35,860 nt of DNA from Bacteroidaceae bacterium (GCA_017470525.1 JAFUYM010000018.1:1-35860); one strand, 5' to 3'; counted from the first letter of the stretch, positions 23,616 through 32,222 are shown. Program-made: numbers and translations. Notes: generated by a model not told the origin, from the letters alone.

Positions 23616-24030
23616 TGTAAACACCTTGAATGTATCTGTTTGTAAACTTAAACATTTCTGTAAACTTCAGTCTTTAAAGGGCACTTCTTTTATCACTTTT
23701 TAATTTTAAGATAAATAACTGATTGTAGATGCGTTATTTATAGATTTTTTCTCGTTTGGGAGTATCTGTGGGAGAAAATAATAAGGGTAAAGCCTATACA
23801 AGAGGGATTTATTTGAATGTTTAAGTAAATAAATACATGTAACTATTGACATATTAGTAAGTTATTAACATCAATTATATAGTGAATATCTTGCATTTTC
23901 ATTCCGTAAACCTTTGTCTTTTTGAATGTAAAACGATTAATGGTTTCAGATTGTAAAACCTTTTGTGGTACGTTTGGTTGTCAATATTGTAAAACATTAT
24001 TTACAAAACGATTGTTTTGTTTTGTAAAAT
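23616..24030. repeat. Scattered TGTAAAC/TGTAAAAC motifs in an AT-rich gap
   Basis: Sites lie at 23616-23622, 23641-23647, 23659-23665, 23905-23911 (CGTAAAC), 23927-23934, 23952-23959, 23988-23995 and 24023-24030. Bases 24000-24009 and 24019-24028 form a perfect 10-bp inverted repeat (TTTACAAAAC/GTTTTGTAAA). The gap 23509-24457 contains no credible gene; this motif set and the hairpins at 24283-24381 are all I see. Confidence 0.5.
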
Positions 24031-24300
24031 GCCCTTTTGTATTTCTTAAAAATCATTAACGTAAATTTTTGTTCTTCAAAATTTCACGAAAATCGGGCAT
24101 TTTTTTCGAGAATCGAACAGGCGGTTTCGAGTTCATTTTTGGTTGAAAAAAGGCTTGTTTTTGAAGGCTTTTTTGAGGGTTAAAGTGCTGATATTCCGTT
24201 GAAAGAAGGGTAATTTTTTTGTTCGGATTTTAGAGTGAAAGAGATTTTTGTTCAGGTTTTTGAGGCTAAAAAATGAAGCATTTTTTTGTTTTCAGAGAAA

Positions 24301-24343
24301 CAAAAAGGCGATTTTTGAACCATCAAAATGGTGTCAAAAATCG
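24301..24343 (-). terminator. holA: Likely intrinsic terminator of holA
   Basis: CGATTTTTGA (24309-24318) pairs with TCAAAAATCG (24334-24343), with an inner CCAT/ATGG stem. On the minus strand the hairpin is followed by CCTTTTTG. An outer stem, 24283-24300 with 24366-24381, encloses it. It is about 115 bp past the holA stop. Confidence 0.55.
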
Positions 24344-24457
24344 TCCTGTTATTTTTTTAGAAGATTTTCTCTGAACAAAAATTTCTCAGGTAAAATTTCA
24401 TACAAAAATTCTGGTTGGCAAGAGAGTGACAAAAGAGAATTTTTGAGAGGTGAAAAA

Positions 24458-25480
24458 TCAATGAAGAATATAAAAAATGAGTTCGTGCATGATATCGGCA
24501 TCGGTCAGATTGCCACGATTGATACCCTTGAGTCGTGCATCCGTCTCACGAAGTTTGCCAATGATTTGCATCGTCTTCATGGCATTGTAGTGACGCATGG
24601 CAGTGGTGTATTCACGCAATTGCCAACTCTGACGGAGTTCCAGATGACGCATCATCCCCTGCTCAGAACGGTCGGGCGAGTAATATGCCTGCATAATCTG
24701 GGCAAAGAAGTTGAAGAGCATTGCCACTGTAGCAACTGGCGAATTAGCCTTGGGATTCTGGTCAAAGTGGTATATGATTTTGTTGGCTTTAGCAATGTCC
24801 CTGTTGGCAATTGCCGTTCGTAACTCCCACAGATTGAACTCCTTAGAGATTCCGACATTTTTCTCCACCATGTCGGGTGTGATGCGTGTCTGACCTGTTG
24901 GCAAAGCCAGAACGAGTTTATCCAGTTCACCCGCCATTCGATTGAGGTCAGCACCCACGCTCTCTGCCATGATTTGACAAGCACGTTCCTCGATGGAAAC
25001 CTGCTTACGTCGCAGATAATCAGCAATAAACTGCGGTAACATGCCGTCTTTCAGTTTCTTACTCTCAAAGACAACTCCCACCTTTTCGATGGAGGGAACG
25101 AGTTTCTTGCGCCTATCGACAGACCCGTTTTTGTAGCAAATCACCAAAATTGTGGTCTTTAACGGATTTTGTGCATACACAGCCAACTCATCAATTTTTA
25201 ACAAATTCTGTGCCTCTTTAACAATTACCACTTGATATTTTGCCATCATCGGATAGCGGCGCGCACAATTTATCACGTCTCCGACAGCCGTCTCGCGTGT
25301 ACAATAGATGATTGTCTGGTTAAAATCCTGCTCATCTTTCGTCAGCACATTGTCGGCAATATACTCAGAGATACGGTCAATGTAGTATGCCTCCTCTCCC
25401 ATTAAGAGATAGATGGGTGCATACTGCTGTTTCCGCACTTGCTCAACAATCTCACGATGTGTAATGTTTTCTTTTGCCAT
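24458..25480 (-). CDS. holA: DNA polymerase III delta subunit
   Basis: HolA is the clamp-loader subunit that opens the sliding clamp. The 340-residue protein shows the family layout: an N-terminal APIYLLMGEEAYYIDRISEYI block (about 18-38), an AAA+-like part with a degenerate nucleotide site (VVIVKEAQNL, TTILVICYK), the ADLNRMAGELDKLVL block, and the C-terminal helical collar (ELRTAIANRDIAKANKIIYHF). I start it at ATG 25480 (MAKENITHRE), because the promoter -7 element (TATCTTTG, 25527-25520 on the minus strand) lies between this ATG and the longer frame start at 25591. Single housekeeping gene. Confidence 0.92.
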   Translation of the reverse strand: MAKENITHREIVEQVRKQQYAPIYLLMGEEAYYIDRISEYIADNVLTKDEQDFNQTIIYCTRETAVGDVINCARRYPMMAKYQVVIVKEAQNLLKIDELAVYAQNPLKTTILVICYKNGSVDRRKKLVPSIEKVGVVFESKKLKDGMLPQFIADYLRRKQVSIEERACQIMAESVGADLNRMAGELDKLVLALPTGQTRITPDMVEKNVGISKEFNLWELRTAIANRDIAKANKIIYHFDQNPKANSPVATVAMLFNFFAQIMQAYYSPDRSEQGMMRHLELRQSWQLREYTTAMRHYNAMKTMQIIGKLRETDARLKGINRGNLTDADIMHELIFYILH

Positions 25481-25519
25481 TTTTCGGTTGTTCGTTGGGC
25501 AAATGTTCCAACTGACATG

Positions 25520-25527
25520 CAAAGATA
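25520..25527 (-). promoter_or_regulatory. -7 element TATCTTTG of holA
   Basis: TATCTTTG on the minus strand lies 39 bp before ATG 25480. It excludes the longer start. Confidence 0.65.
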
Positions 25528-25556
25528 CTACAAATCGGACACAGAACAAAACAAAA

Positions 25557-25588
25557 TTTGTTTTTTCCACTTCTTTTATGTAACTTTG
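25557..25588 (+). promoter_or_regulatory. Orphan consensus promoter
   Basis: TTTG at 25557-25560, a gap of 20, TAACTTTG at 25581-25588 is a full match, yet no substantial gene follows on this strand before 26413. It is divergent from holA. Confidence 0.65.
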
Positions 25589-25612
25589 CACTTAGAATGG
25601 TGACCCTATTCG

Positions 25613-25670
25613 GCTTTCGGCATCTACCCTTCTTTCCCTCACCTGAAATTCCAAATCCCCCGCCGAAAGC
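25613..25670. repeat. 9-bp perfect inverted repeat downstream of the orphan promoter
   Basis: GCTTTCGGC (25613-25621) and GCCGAAAGC (25662-25670) could form a stem near the 5' end of the putative transcript. Confidence 0.5.
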
Positions 25671-25686
25671 ATTCAAGTCTTCTCTG

Positions 25687-25770
25687 CAATCCATTCTATG
25701 AATCCTACAATCCATACTTAGAATTGTACAATCCATTGTTTGGATTCTGCAATTCATTCTATGAATCCAA
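25687..25770. repeat. Four tandem 21-bp palindromic repeats
   Basis: Units starting at 25687, 25708, 25729 and 25750 share CAATCCAT followed by a GAAT-type half site, giving an exact 21-bp period. Each unit contains a short palindrome such as CATTC-TAT-GAATC. On the minus strand the repeats would encode a Cys/Met-rich heptapeptide, but I do not regard that frame as a gene. Confidence 0.75.
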
Positions 25771-26072
25771 GGTCGACACTCGTATGCCCCAAAGGTCGCA
25801 TGCGGCTGAAGGCAAAAGTGGTTAAGGGCTAAGGGTTGACGTGGTTGTAGGCATAAATCCGTGGTTAATACAGGCAAACGTCTCTGTGGCTTCGGGCATC
25901 CGTCACCATCGAACATTGAACACTGGAACCATTATGAGTACCATCTGTATCATCGCTCTAACGGAGCATGTTTCTATCCCTATACATGCCTTCGGCACGA
26001 AGAATCTGATGTGCCTAATTTTTCTGATGTCCATCAAATTCCATCTATTCTTAAAGTTTTTTCCAAAAACGC

Positions 26073-26103
26073 TTGCAAAGAATCAAAAAATGTATTAAGT
26101 TTA
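26073..26103 (+). promoter_or_regulatory. Candidate promoter for the structured leader
   Basis: TTG at 26073-26075, a gap of 20, and TAAGTTTA at 26096-26103, one mismatch from TAnnTTTG. Tentative. Bases 25771-26072 show no gene or structure I can support. Confidence 0.35.
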
Positions 26104-26108
26104 CAATC

Positions 26109-26364
26109 GGTTTCGGGGGAGAAATCCCGAACCTTGATGCATTGGCTTATTATCTCGCACTTAACCGAAGAAGCTTAGGAACCTTTATCTGGAATAGTAC
26201 GATTTAATAGCGGAGGGAAAGCCCATAGGAAATGGCATTCTCTGTAACCGATATAGCTATGCTCTCACGCTTTGGCGTGGCAGCATTCTTATTAGGTTGC
26301 AGGGGTTCCATTTCCTAAGCTCGCCCCTCAGGTTAAGTGCATAAGAATGGCCACGCCATTTTTG
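26109..26364 (+). ncRNA. Structured leader RNA with alternative stems and terminator
   Basis: Pairings seen: a hairpin TTCGGG/CCCGAA around 26113-26132; outer stem 26158-26167 with 26332-26341 (10 bp); stem 26173-26182 with 26313-26322 (10 bp); an alternative 10-bp stem 26227-26236 with 26309-26318 that excludes the previous one; a hairpin 26260-26287 with a TTTG loop; and a terminator hairpin AATGGC-CAC-GCCATT followed by T residues (about 26347-26364). No promoter consensus lies between the terminator and the ATG at 26413, so read-through control is plausible. I recognise no known riboswitch family. Confidence 0.5.
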
Positions 26365-26412
26365 TGTACAGATATACAAAATAAAGATAATCCAATTTCT
26401 AAATAACAAGTT

Positions 26413-27438
26413 ATGAGAAGTATAAAATTGTATACAACCCCAACAGTAGAAGGAAATCCAATTGAGGAGTATTATGGTATAGTAACAGCAAATCAAGTTG
26501 CAGGAACAGGTGCTCTCACTGATTTCATTGCGTCTTTCTCTGATATGTTTGGAGGCAATTCTGGTGCATATCGCAATGAGATGAATCGTTTGTACACGGA
26601 TGTAATCGAGAATATATCAGAGCAAGCATATTCTTTAGGTGGAAATGCAATAGTCGGAGTTCGTGTAGATTTTGATAATATCTCCGCAAAAAACATGTCC
26701 ATGTTTATGGTGTCTGTACAGGGTACTGCGGTGAAATTAAAAGAGGTGGATTTCGTGAATAGGGGTGATGAGAAAAAGAATAACGTGACATTTGAAACAT
26801 TACAATGTGAATATAACAAGCGTTTGTTCAAACAGAAATTGGACAAAGAGGAATATCTCACACAAGACGAATGGAAATATATACTGACTCATGACATGCC
26901 AGAACTGGCAGAGCCTTTATACAAGTCTTATGTTCGTTCAAAGGCTGCTTATGCAGAAGGAGGGGGGCTTGAATGCCAAAATAACTTTCCGTTATACGTG
27001 TCCCGATTAAACTATGATGACGCTGTAAAGTTGATGTATAAACAAGAAACGTGTTATACAAATATCATTAAACAATCTCATTTATTTAATGCATCAAAGA
27101 TTTTAGAGTATGCAATCAAACAAGGAGATTTCTCTCTTGTTTGCCGCTTACTCGCTTCTGATAAACTACTGTATGACAAAAAAGATTTGAAAGAGATGCA
27201 AGACTTGCTTGCCTTTCTACAGAATCTTCCAAATGTTGGTAAAATAGAAGAGGTAAAAGGAGGCATGTTTTCTTCTGGCGGCACTAAATATGTGTGTCAA
27301 TGCGGCACTAAGAACGATAAAGATGCTGTATTTTGTTCCAACTGCAATCGGGATATTAAGGGGTTTACAAAAGACCAACGTACAGAAATTAATCAATTTG
27401 CTGAGAAGGTTGCAATTTTGAAAGAACTATTAAATTAA
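26413..27438 (+). CDS. YbjQ-like (DUF74) protein with C-terminal zinc ribbon
   Basis: In this 341-residue protein, residues 1-108 match the YbjQ/DUF74 fold (YYGIVTANQVAGTG near 20-33, RNEMNRLYTDVIENISEQAYSLGGNAIVGVRVDFD near 54-89), a small pentameric domain annotated as heavy-metal binding. A helical middle region of unknown nature follows. The C-terminus carries a zinc ribbon, CQC...CSNC with Cys295, Cys297, Cys308 and Cys311. Most YbjQ proteins are only about 100 residues, so this is an extended form. The gene lies behind a long structured leader and ends at a terminator at 27457-27497. Function is unknown; metal sensing or a membrane-stress role is only a guess. Confidence 0.78.
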   Translation: MRSIKLYTTPTVEGNPIEEYYGIVTANQVAGTGALTDFIASFSDMFGGNSGAYRNEMNRLYTDVIENISEQAYSLGGNAIVGVRVDFDNISAKNMSMFMVSVQGTAVKLKEVDFVNRGDEKKNNVTFETLQCEYNKRLFKQKLDKEEYLTQDEWKYILTHDMPELAEPLYKSYVRSKAAYAEGGGLECQNNFPLYVSRLNYDDAVKLMYKQETCYTNIIKQSHLFNASKILEYAIKQGDFSLVCRLLASDKLLYDKKDLKEMQDLLAFLQNLPNVGKIEEVKGGMFSSGGTKYVCQCGTKNDKDAVFCSNCNRDIKGFTKDQRTEINQFAEKVAILKELLN

Positions 27439-27456
27439 GAGACTTCCCTTCACGTA

Positions 27457-27497
27457 GAAAAAGCGAGTGAGTCAAAATAGGTACTCTCTTTTTCTTT
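27457..27497 (+). terminator. Intrinsic terminator after the YbjQ-like gene
   Basis: GAAAAAGCGAGT (27457-27468) pairs with ACTCTCTTTTTC (27483-27494) with one mismatch, and the right arm runs into TTT. Confidence 0.6.
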
Positions 27498-27637
27498 ACT
27501 CATAATGGTGGCATAAGATTCATTTATTTCTATGCCGCCATTTTTGTAATTTTGGTGTTATGTTGTCGCTCTAAGCACCATATTGGTTTATATGACGCTG
27601 CATAAAGCGCAAAAAGTATATGATACAAATAGGGATA

Positions 27638-27673
27638 TACCTTTGATCCCGTGCTCTTATTTTCGTACCTTTG
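27638..27673 (+). promoter_or_regulatory. Nested tandem promoter of dinB
   Basis: TACCTTTG occurs at 27638-27645 and again at 27666-27673. The TTTG of the first (27642-27645) is exactly 20 bp before the second, so it doubles as its -33 element. Confidence 0.65.
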
Positions 27674-27695
27674 CATCAGAAAGCAATTGAAGCCC

Positions 27696-28142
27696 ATGGA
27701 CACCTCACGGAAAATCATACATATCGACATGGATCAGTTCTATGCGGCGGTGGAGCAGCGGGACAACCCTGAGTTGCGGGGATTGCCCGTGGCGGTGGGG
27801 CATGATGCGGAGCGTGGTGTGGTGGCGACGGCAAGTTATGAGGCGAGGAAGTTTGGGGTGCACTCGGCTCAGAGCATACAGGTGGCGAAACGGTTGTGCA
27901 GGGAGTTGGTGATCGTGCCGCCACGATTCAGCGTGTACAAGGAGGTGTCGCACCAGATTCGTGACATCATGTCCGACTACACCGCCCGCACTTCGCGGTC
28001 GTTGAAAAATCGTATAAACTTCTTGCTCATGTTTACTTCAATTAATACTACCTCATTTCGAGTTACCCACTATCTATATTGCAGTTACCCACCCGCTCGG
28101 CTCTGTCGCTTTGCTTGCAAAGAACTTTTGAGAGTTTACTAG
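27696..28142 (+). pseudogene. dinB: DNA polymerase IV, 5' fragment only
   Basis: The first 95 or so codons are clear Y-family polymerase: [59 protein letters not shown]. Asp11 and Asp13 of the first metal motif are present, but the second catalytic motif (SLDEAYLD) and the whole little-finger domain are gone. Homology ends near 27985, after DYT, and the frame continues through unrelated sequence to a stop at 28142. The start is ATG 27696; the promoter lies between it and the upstream in-frame ATG at 27651. The break coincides with the edge of the restriction island, so the gene was probably cut by its insertion or by a deletion. The product would be inactive for lesion bypass. Confidence 0.88.
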
Positions 28143-28172
28143 TAATTCAAAAACAGCCTTTAATGTTGTACC

Positions 28173-28268
28173 TCAGCTTTTGTCAGAACTTATCTTATTG
28201 CTGATAAATACATACTGCGTCCCTTTCGGGTCTCCATCTATTAAATATGTTGTTACTGTTTTACCCAT
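28173..28268 (-). pseudogene. Remnant of a GIY-YIG nuclease-family gene (N-terminus)
   Basis: The minus-strand frame of 31 codons starts MGKTVTTYLIDGDP and ends ISSDKS. The TYLIDGDPKGTQYVFISNK segment matches, from memory, the start of Bacteroidetes proteins annotated as GIY-YIG nuclease family (about 300 residues). After ISNKI the frame leaves the family and stops. It is thus a 5' scrap lying between the broken dinB and the HNH gene. An alternative is an intact small protein, which I consider less likely. Confidence 0.45.
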
Positions 28269-28283
28269 TATTATTGTGTTTAT

Positions 28284-30194
28284 TTACAATCCAGGATTGG
28301 TAGCGTCATTATTTCTTGGTACATCTTCTTCAATGCCTATAGGATGAATTAATCTATCCGGGAATTTTACAAAAGATTTACTATTTATGTTTTGGGGAAT
28401 AAAATATTCAGTAGCTTCTATTATTCTTCTTTCATTAATGAGCATTGAAAGTTTGCACTTTTCAAAAGAAGTGCCTTTTCTCAATTGTTCTGTATAATAA
28501 TCCCCTGAAGCCATAGCAACATTAAAAATGAAATCTCGAAGATGCCAATCTATGGAAACTGAATCCAAACCGTAATCCTTATATTGCAAATCTATGTATT
28601 TTGAGAATTCGGCAAATTTGAATTTCAAATAAATATCATAAGAATAAAAGTGAATACGATCCGTTGTATCATTAGCGTTTAAAGAAAAACGGAATTCAAT
28701 GGCTCTCTCTTGAGGCAAAAGCCACAATGATGGTGACGTGAGATGTTGTGTTACGTCACAGAGATCGTTGTCAGTAACTATTCCTTCATAAAAACATTCG
28801 AAATTACATTTTGGGTCTGTTATAGTTATTCCATTATAGGAGAAGTCGGGAAAACATACTTCTTCCTGCATGGATTTCTGCCTTCTACAACGATTGAAGA
28901 CTGAATTACTTTTAGGTAGAATATGTATATGTGGATTGGATGGAACTATATCCCAGAATGCCCAAGGATAGCATGGTCTGTCTTCTGAGAAGGTCTGTAA
29001 CTCTCGATGAGGTAAATCAATGCATGAGAACAACCGTTGCCAATGAGTTTCTAATTGTTTGTTGTATTTAAACATACCTTTGTCCACATCAACAAGAGGC
29101 ATCACAAATACATAGGCGATGTCATATATGTACAAGATGGCAGTACAATAAGGAGAGTCGGAAAGTCTGTTTTTGCTATTTAAGAAAATATCAAGATAAG
29201 GTTGTTGATGCATTTTCCCTATATTATTGCAGAACCAGATTCCTGGCAAGCTATCAATGATAAAAGAATCAGATTTAATCCATTTGACTGTATTCTCAAA
29301 ATGAGGAAGATGGGTTGATGGAATCAAATCAATAACCATTTTAGCCAGTGCCTTATATATTTTTTCATCAGACAAGACCGCATGTTGCTCCAACTGGAAA
29401 ACAAAAGGTTTGTTTATATCCACATTGGGTTCTATGGCCTCTTGCATAATATATAACTCTGCTGTACCTGTTTCGTTTGGAAGTATTGCAAAATTACTCC
29501 CATATATAGAGGGTGTCGAAGTTGTTTCTTTCCTGCTTATATGATACATTGCTCTGCGGATATCCATCAAGTGGAGGAAGTTGTCTTCTGTCTTGTTGAG
29601 GGTATGATTGCAAGCATCGCACTCTTCGTAGCAAAACAATTTTTTATTTCCTAAAGAATCACCAATGGCATGAGCTCTGTCACTAAACTTTTTCTGGTCA
29701 GTCTCTCCACAAAAGCGGCAGACACGGTGATGCTTTTCTCCAACATAGATTGTCATACCATCAAAGCCGAATGAATGATATTCAAAGAGAAAATCCAATT
29801 TTTTCTGTTGCTCATAGATATGGTTGTGAACAACATTCCAAAGACTGTCGTCATAACCTCCTTGAACACACTCAATCGCAGTTTTTCTTTCTGCAATGCC
29901 ACAATTGTCTGCAAACAGGCAATAAAATGCTTCTCCTTTCTCTAACTTCCTTACAAATCCGAATAGTTTCCTGATAGCAATCAACTGTTTCTCGTATTTA
30001 TCTTGCAACCTTTTTATTTCTGACAAAGTTCGATCGTCATTTATAATTCTAACCCAACTTGAGTTAGAAAAGTCAAATGAACATTTGCTCATGAGAACAA
30101 TATAAATCTCTTGTAACATGTCTTCATCGGAAGATATGAATGTATATTCCAGATTCTCTTTTGATGAATATAAAAGGAGATGTAATTTGTCCAT
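28284..30194 (-). CDS. Large HNH-motif protein in the restriction island
   Basis: This 636-residue protein contains an HNH-type zinc module at about 159-200: CRFC (Cys159, Cys162), SDRAHAIGDSLGN with His175, and ECDACN with Cys192, Cys195 and Asn196. This is the HNH_5-like arrangement (CxxC, AHxI-SLGN, CxxCN). The 158 residues before it and 430 after it have no motif I recognise; there is no Walker or PD-(D/E)XK signature. I use ATG 30194, 50 bp after the mod stop, because the longer frame to 30311 would overlap mod by 68 bp. It is the last gene of the res-DUF1016-mod operon and is probably a DNA-cutting accessory or a solitary effector. No close family is known to me. Confidence 0.72.
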   Translation of the reverse strand: MDKLHLLLYSSKENLEYTFISSDEDMLQEIYIVLMSKCSFDFSNSSWVRIINDDRTLSEIKRLQDKYEKQLIAIRKLFGFVRKLEKGEAFYCLFADNCGIAERKTAIECVQGGYDDSLWNVVHNHIYEQQKKLDFLFEYHSFGFDGMTIYVGEKHHRVCRFCGETDQKKFSDRAHAIGDSLGNKKLFCYEECDACNHTLNKTEDNFLHLMDIRRAMYHISRKETTSTPSIYGSNFAILPNETGTAELYIMQEAIEPNVDINKPFVFQLEQHAVLSDEKIYKALAKMVIDLIPSTHLPHFENTVKWIKSDSFIIDSLPGIWFCNNIGKMHQQPYLDIFLNSKNRLSDSPYCTAILYIYDIAYVFVMPLVDVDKGMFKYNKQLETHWQRLFSCIDLPHRELQTFSEDRPCYPWAFWDIVPSNPHIHILPKSNSVFNRCRRQKSMQEEVCFPDFSYNGITITDPKCNFECFYEGIVTDNDLCDVTQHLTSPSLWLLPQERAIEFRFSLNANDTTDRIHFYSYDIYLKFKFAEFSKYIDLQYKDYGLDSVSIDWHLRDFIFNVAMASGDYYTEQLRKGTSFEKCKLSMLINERRIIEATEYFIPQNINSKSFVKFPDRLIHPIGIEEDVPRNNDATNPGL

Positions 30195-30243
30195 ACAGGT
30201 AACGCTTAAATAAATATTAGCAATACAGTAGGCTTGGTCGTGT

Positions 30244-32222
30244 TCAAAACGCAAAGAACTTGTCTTGCATCTTGTTTTTGAGGTTGAACTTCTTGGTGGT
30301 ATCGAGGGCACGCTCTATGCAGATGAACTTAGTGTCCGGATGGGACATGAAGTAATCTACGGTCTCGTCATAGAGGTTGGAGTCAACGGTAATGTAGGCT
30401 GTTTTGATACCGTCGGTGGCTTTGTACACCCTATTCTGAGTAAATTGGGATTGCTGCTCCAGTTTATAGGTGAGCATGAAACCCTGCTTAATCAGAATCT
30501 CAGTTATCAGTTCGTCTTCATTAAAGGCGATAGTAAGTTGCTGTTCTTTCTGAGCAACATATTCCTGGAACAAAGCGAGGTTTTCTTCTTCGCTCTTGTC
30601 TGGATTGGGAGCAAAATCCACACGGGGGAAACTGGACTTGCTCAATGTGAAGACTTTGAAACCGAGTTGATCTAACTGCTGCTGGTCTTCTGGAGTTATC
30701 AGCTTTCCTTCATACGAGGCTTTCACCTTGTCATGTACAGCTTTGTTGCGGGCAATGGTTTGGTCGCTAATCTTCTTATACCCATGTTTTGCAGCAACAT
30801 GTTTTGCAGCAATAGCTTCTGGGAATTGTACCAAAATATATTTTCTCTTACCATAATCATTCCGATTGCAATTTACTACCGCATGTCCTGTTGTTCCAGA
30901 TCCAGCAAAGAAATCAAGAATAATGCAGTCGTTGCTATTATTCATCTTGATTAGGTACTCAATCAATTGGGTTGGTTTGGGATAGTCGAAGCCATAAATG
31001 TCAAGTTCATTTAGTTCACTTGTTGCACTTTGTGTGCCACCGAAGTTCTGAAGAAGTGAAATGACGTGACTCTTAAAGCCTCTATCTTTGACACACTCTA
31101 TCGTTCCTGTCTTCTGTAAAACAAACCTTGTGTCTTGTCCTTTTGTATCTTTAACTGGTTGCAATTGTTCTCTGGGCTCATAAACTCATCAAATTGTCCA
31201 CGAGCAGCCCATCCGCTTTCTATCTCTACATCGTTCACAACCTTCGAGTCGCGAACAACAATGTCTTCATTGAAATGAGGCCATTGATCTTGACGGGCAG
31301 GAATAACGCCTTCTTCAAATTCACATGGGAAACCTGCTTTAAGAATCACCTTTTGAATGGGATTCTTAGGCCCATTCTTGACTATAGTATTTCTGATTTC
31401 TGAGTTATGGAGTTTGCTCTTGTCTGTTATGTTTGGGTCTACAAGGTGCGGAAAATCAAATTCTGAAATATTTTTGGCATAAAGCAAGATATATTCATGG
31501 CAGGTCTTTATCTTTGCTTGATTATCGAAGTTTCCATCTGTTCCCCATACAAACTGGGCAATAAAGTTATTTGGGAAGAAAACCTCATCACAGATTTTCC
31601 TAAGATGCATGACCTCCTTATCGTTAATGGAAATGAATATTATACCATCAGGAGTCAATAGAGAACGGGCTTGTAATAAGCGTGCATAGATGTCGCTCAT
31701 CCAAACGCTATGAATACGTCCTTCTGGAACAGTTTCTGTATCTACTATCACCCCATTCTCTGTTATACCACTTTCTTCCCAATACTGTTTCTTTTCTTGG
31801 GCAAAGTTGTCGTTATAGGCTGTCAGAGCATCTGCATTATATGGAGGGTCAATATAGATACATTTTACCTTTCCTCTGTAACTGGAAGAAAGGATTTTGA
31901 GCACTTCAAGGTTTTCACCTTCAATGATGATGTTCTCCGTTGTCTCAGCATTGACACTACGCTCTGCATCATAATGAAGTGTCGCCCTTGTAGGAGTAAA
32001 GGCATTTCGTTTAGCCGCTGATTTCCCAAACCAACGGAACTCGTAACGCTCAGTTTCTTCCACACTATTTGGATTTGCGGCTTTCTTTACTTCGTTGACA
32101 TCAAGATAGCCTTCCTGCGTGAACCAATCGGGAAATAGTTCACGGAGGGTGTTCAGACGTTCCTCATTCATATCGGGACTCATCGTTATATGGTCTTTAT
32201 ACGTTTCCATCTTTTTCTTCAT
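30244..32222 (-). pseudogene. mod: Type III restriction-modification methyltransferase, frameshifted
   Basis: Two overlapping frames together give a normal-length type III Mod (about 660 residues). The upstream part (32222-31098) carries the catalytic DPPYN motif (Asp125-Asn129) of a beta-class N6-adenine methyltransferase. The downstream part (from about 31164 to 30244) carries the SAM-binding FAGSGTT motif and the FDYPKP block. The frame changes near 31160-31175, after SPENN, with no homopolymer or short tandem repeat there. The second frame has only a TTG as possible start. The true start could be ATG 32222 or 32210. It overlaps the DUF1016 gene by 26 bp. The gene may be inactive, may carry a sequencing error, or may make two chains. 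Mod gives specificity to both methylation and cleavage. Confidence 0.85.

Noticed and set aside
25687-25770. Possible CRISPR array from the regular 21-bp units
   Set aside because: The units are contiguous with no unique spacers, only four copies, and no cas genes nearby.
25452-25916. 154-residue minus-strand frame with a Cys/Met heptapeptide repeat
   Set aside because: It covers the holA promoter and start codon in another frame, has no initiation signal, and the repeat is explained by DNA palindromes.
25861-26178. 105-residue plus-strand frame upstream of the structured leader
   Set aside because: No start signal or recognisable domain, it overlaps the stems of the leader, and a competing frame exists in the same region.
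26200-26250. Possible RNase P RNA because of a GGAGGGAAAGCCC stretch
   Set aside because: It does not match the conserved GAGGAAAGUC core and the matching 3' P4 strand is missing.
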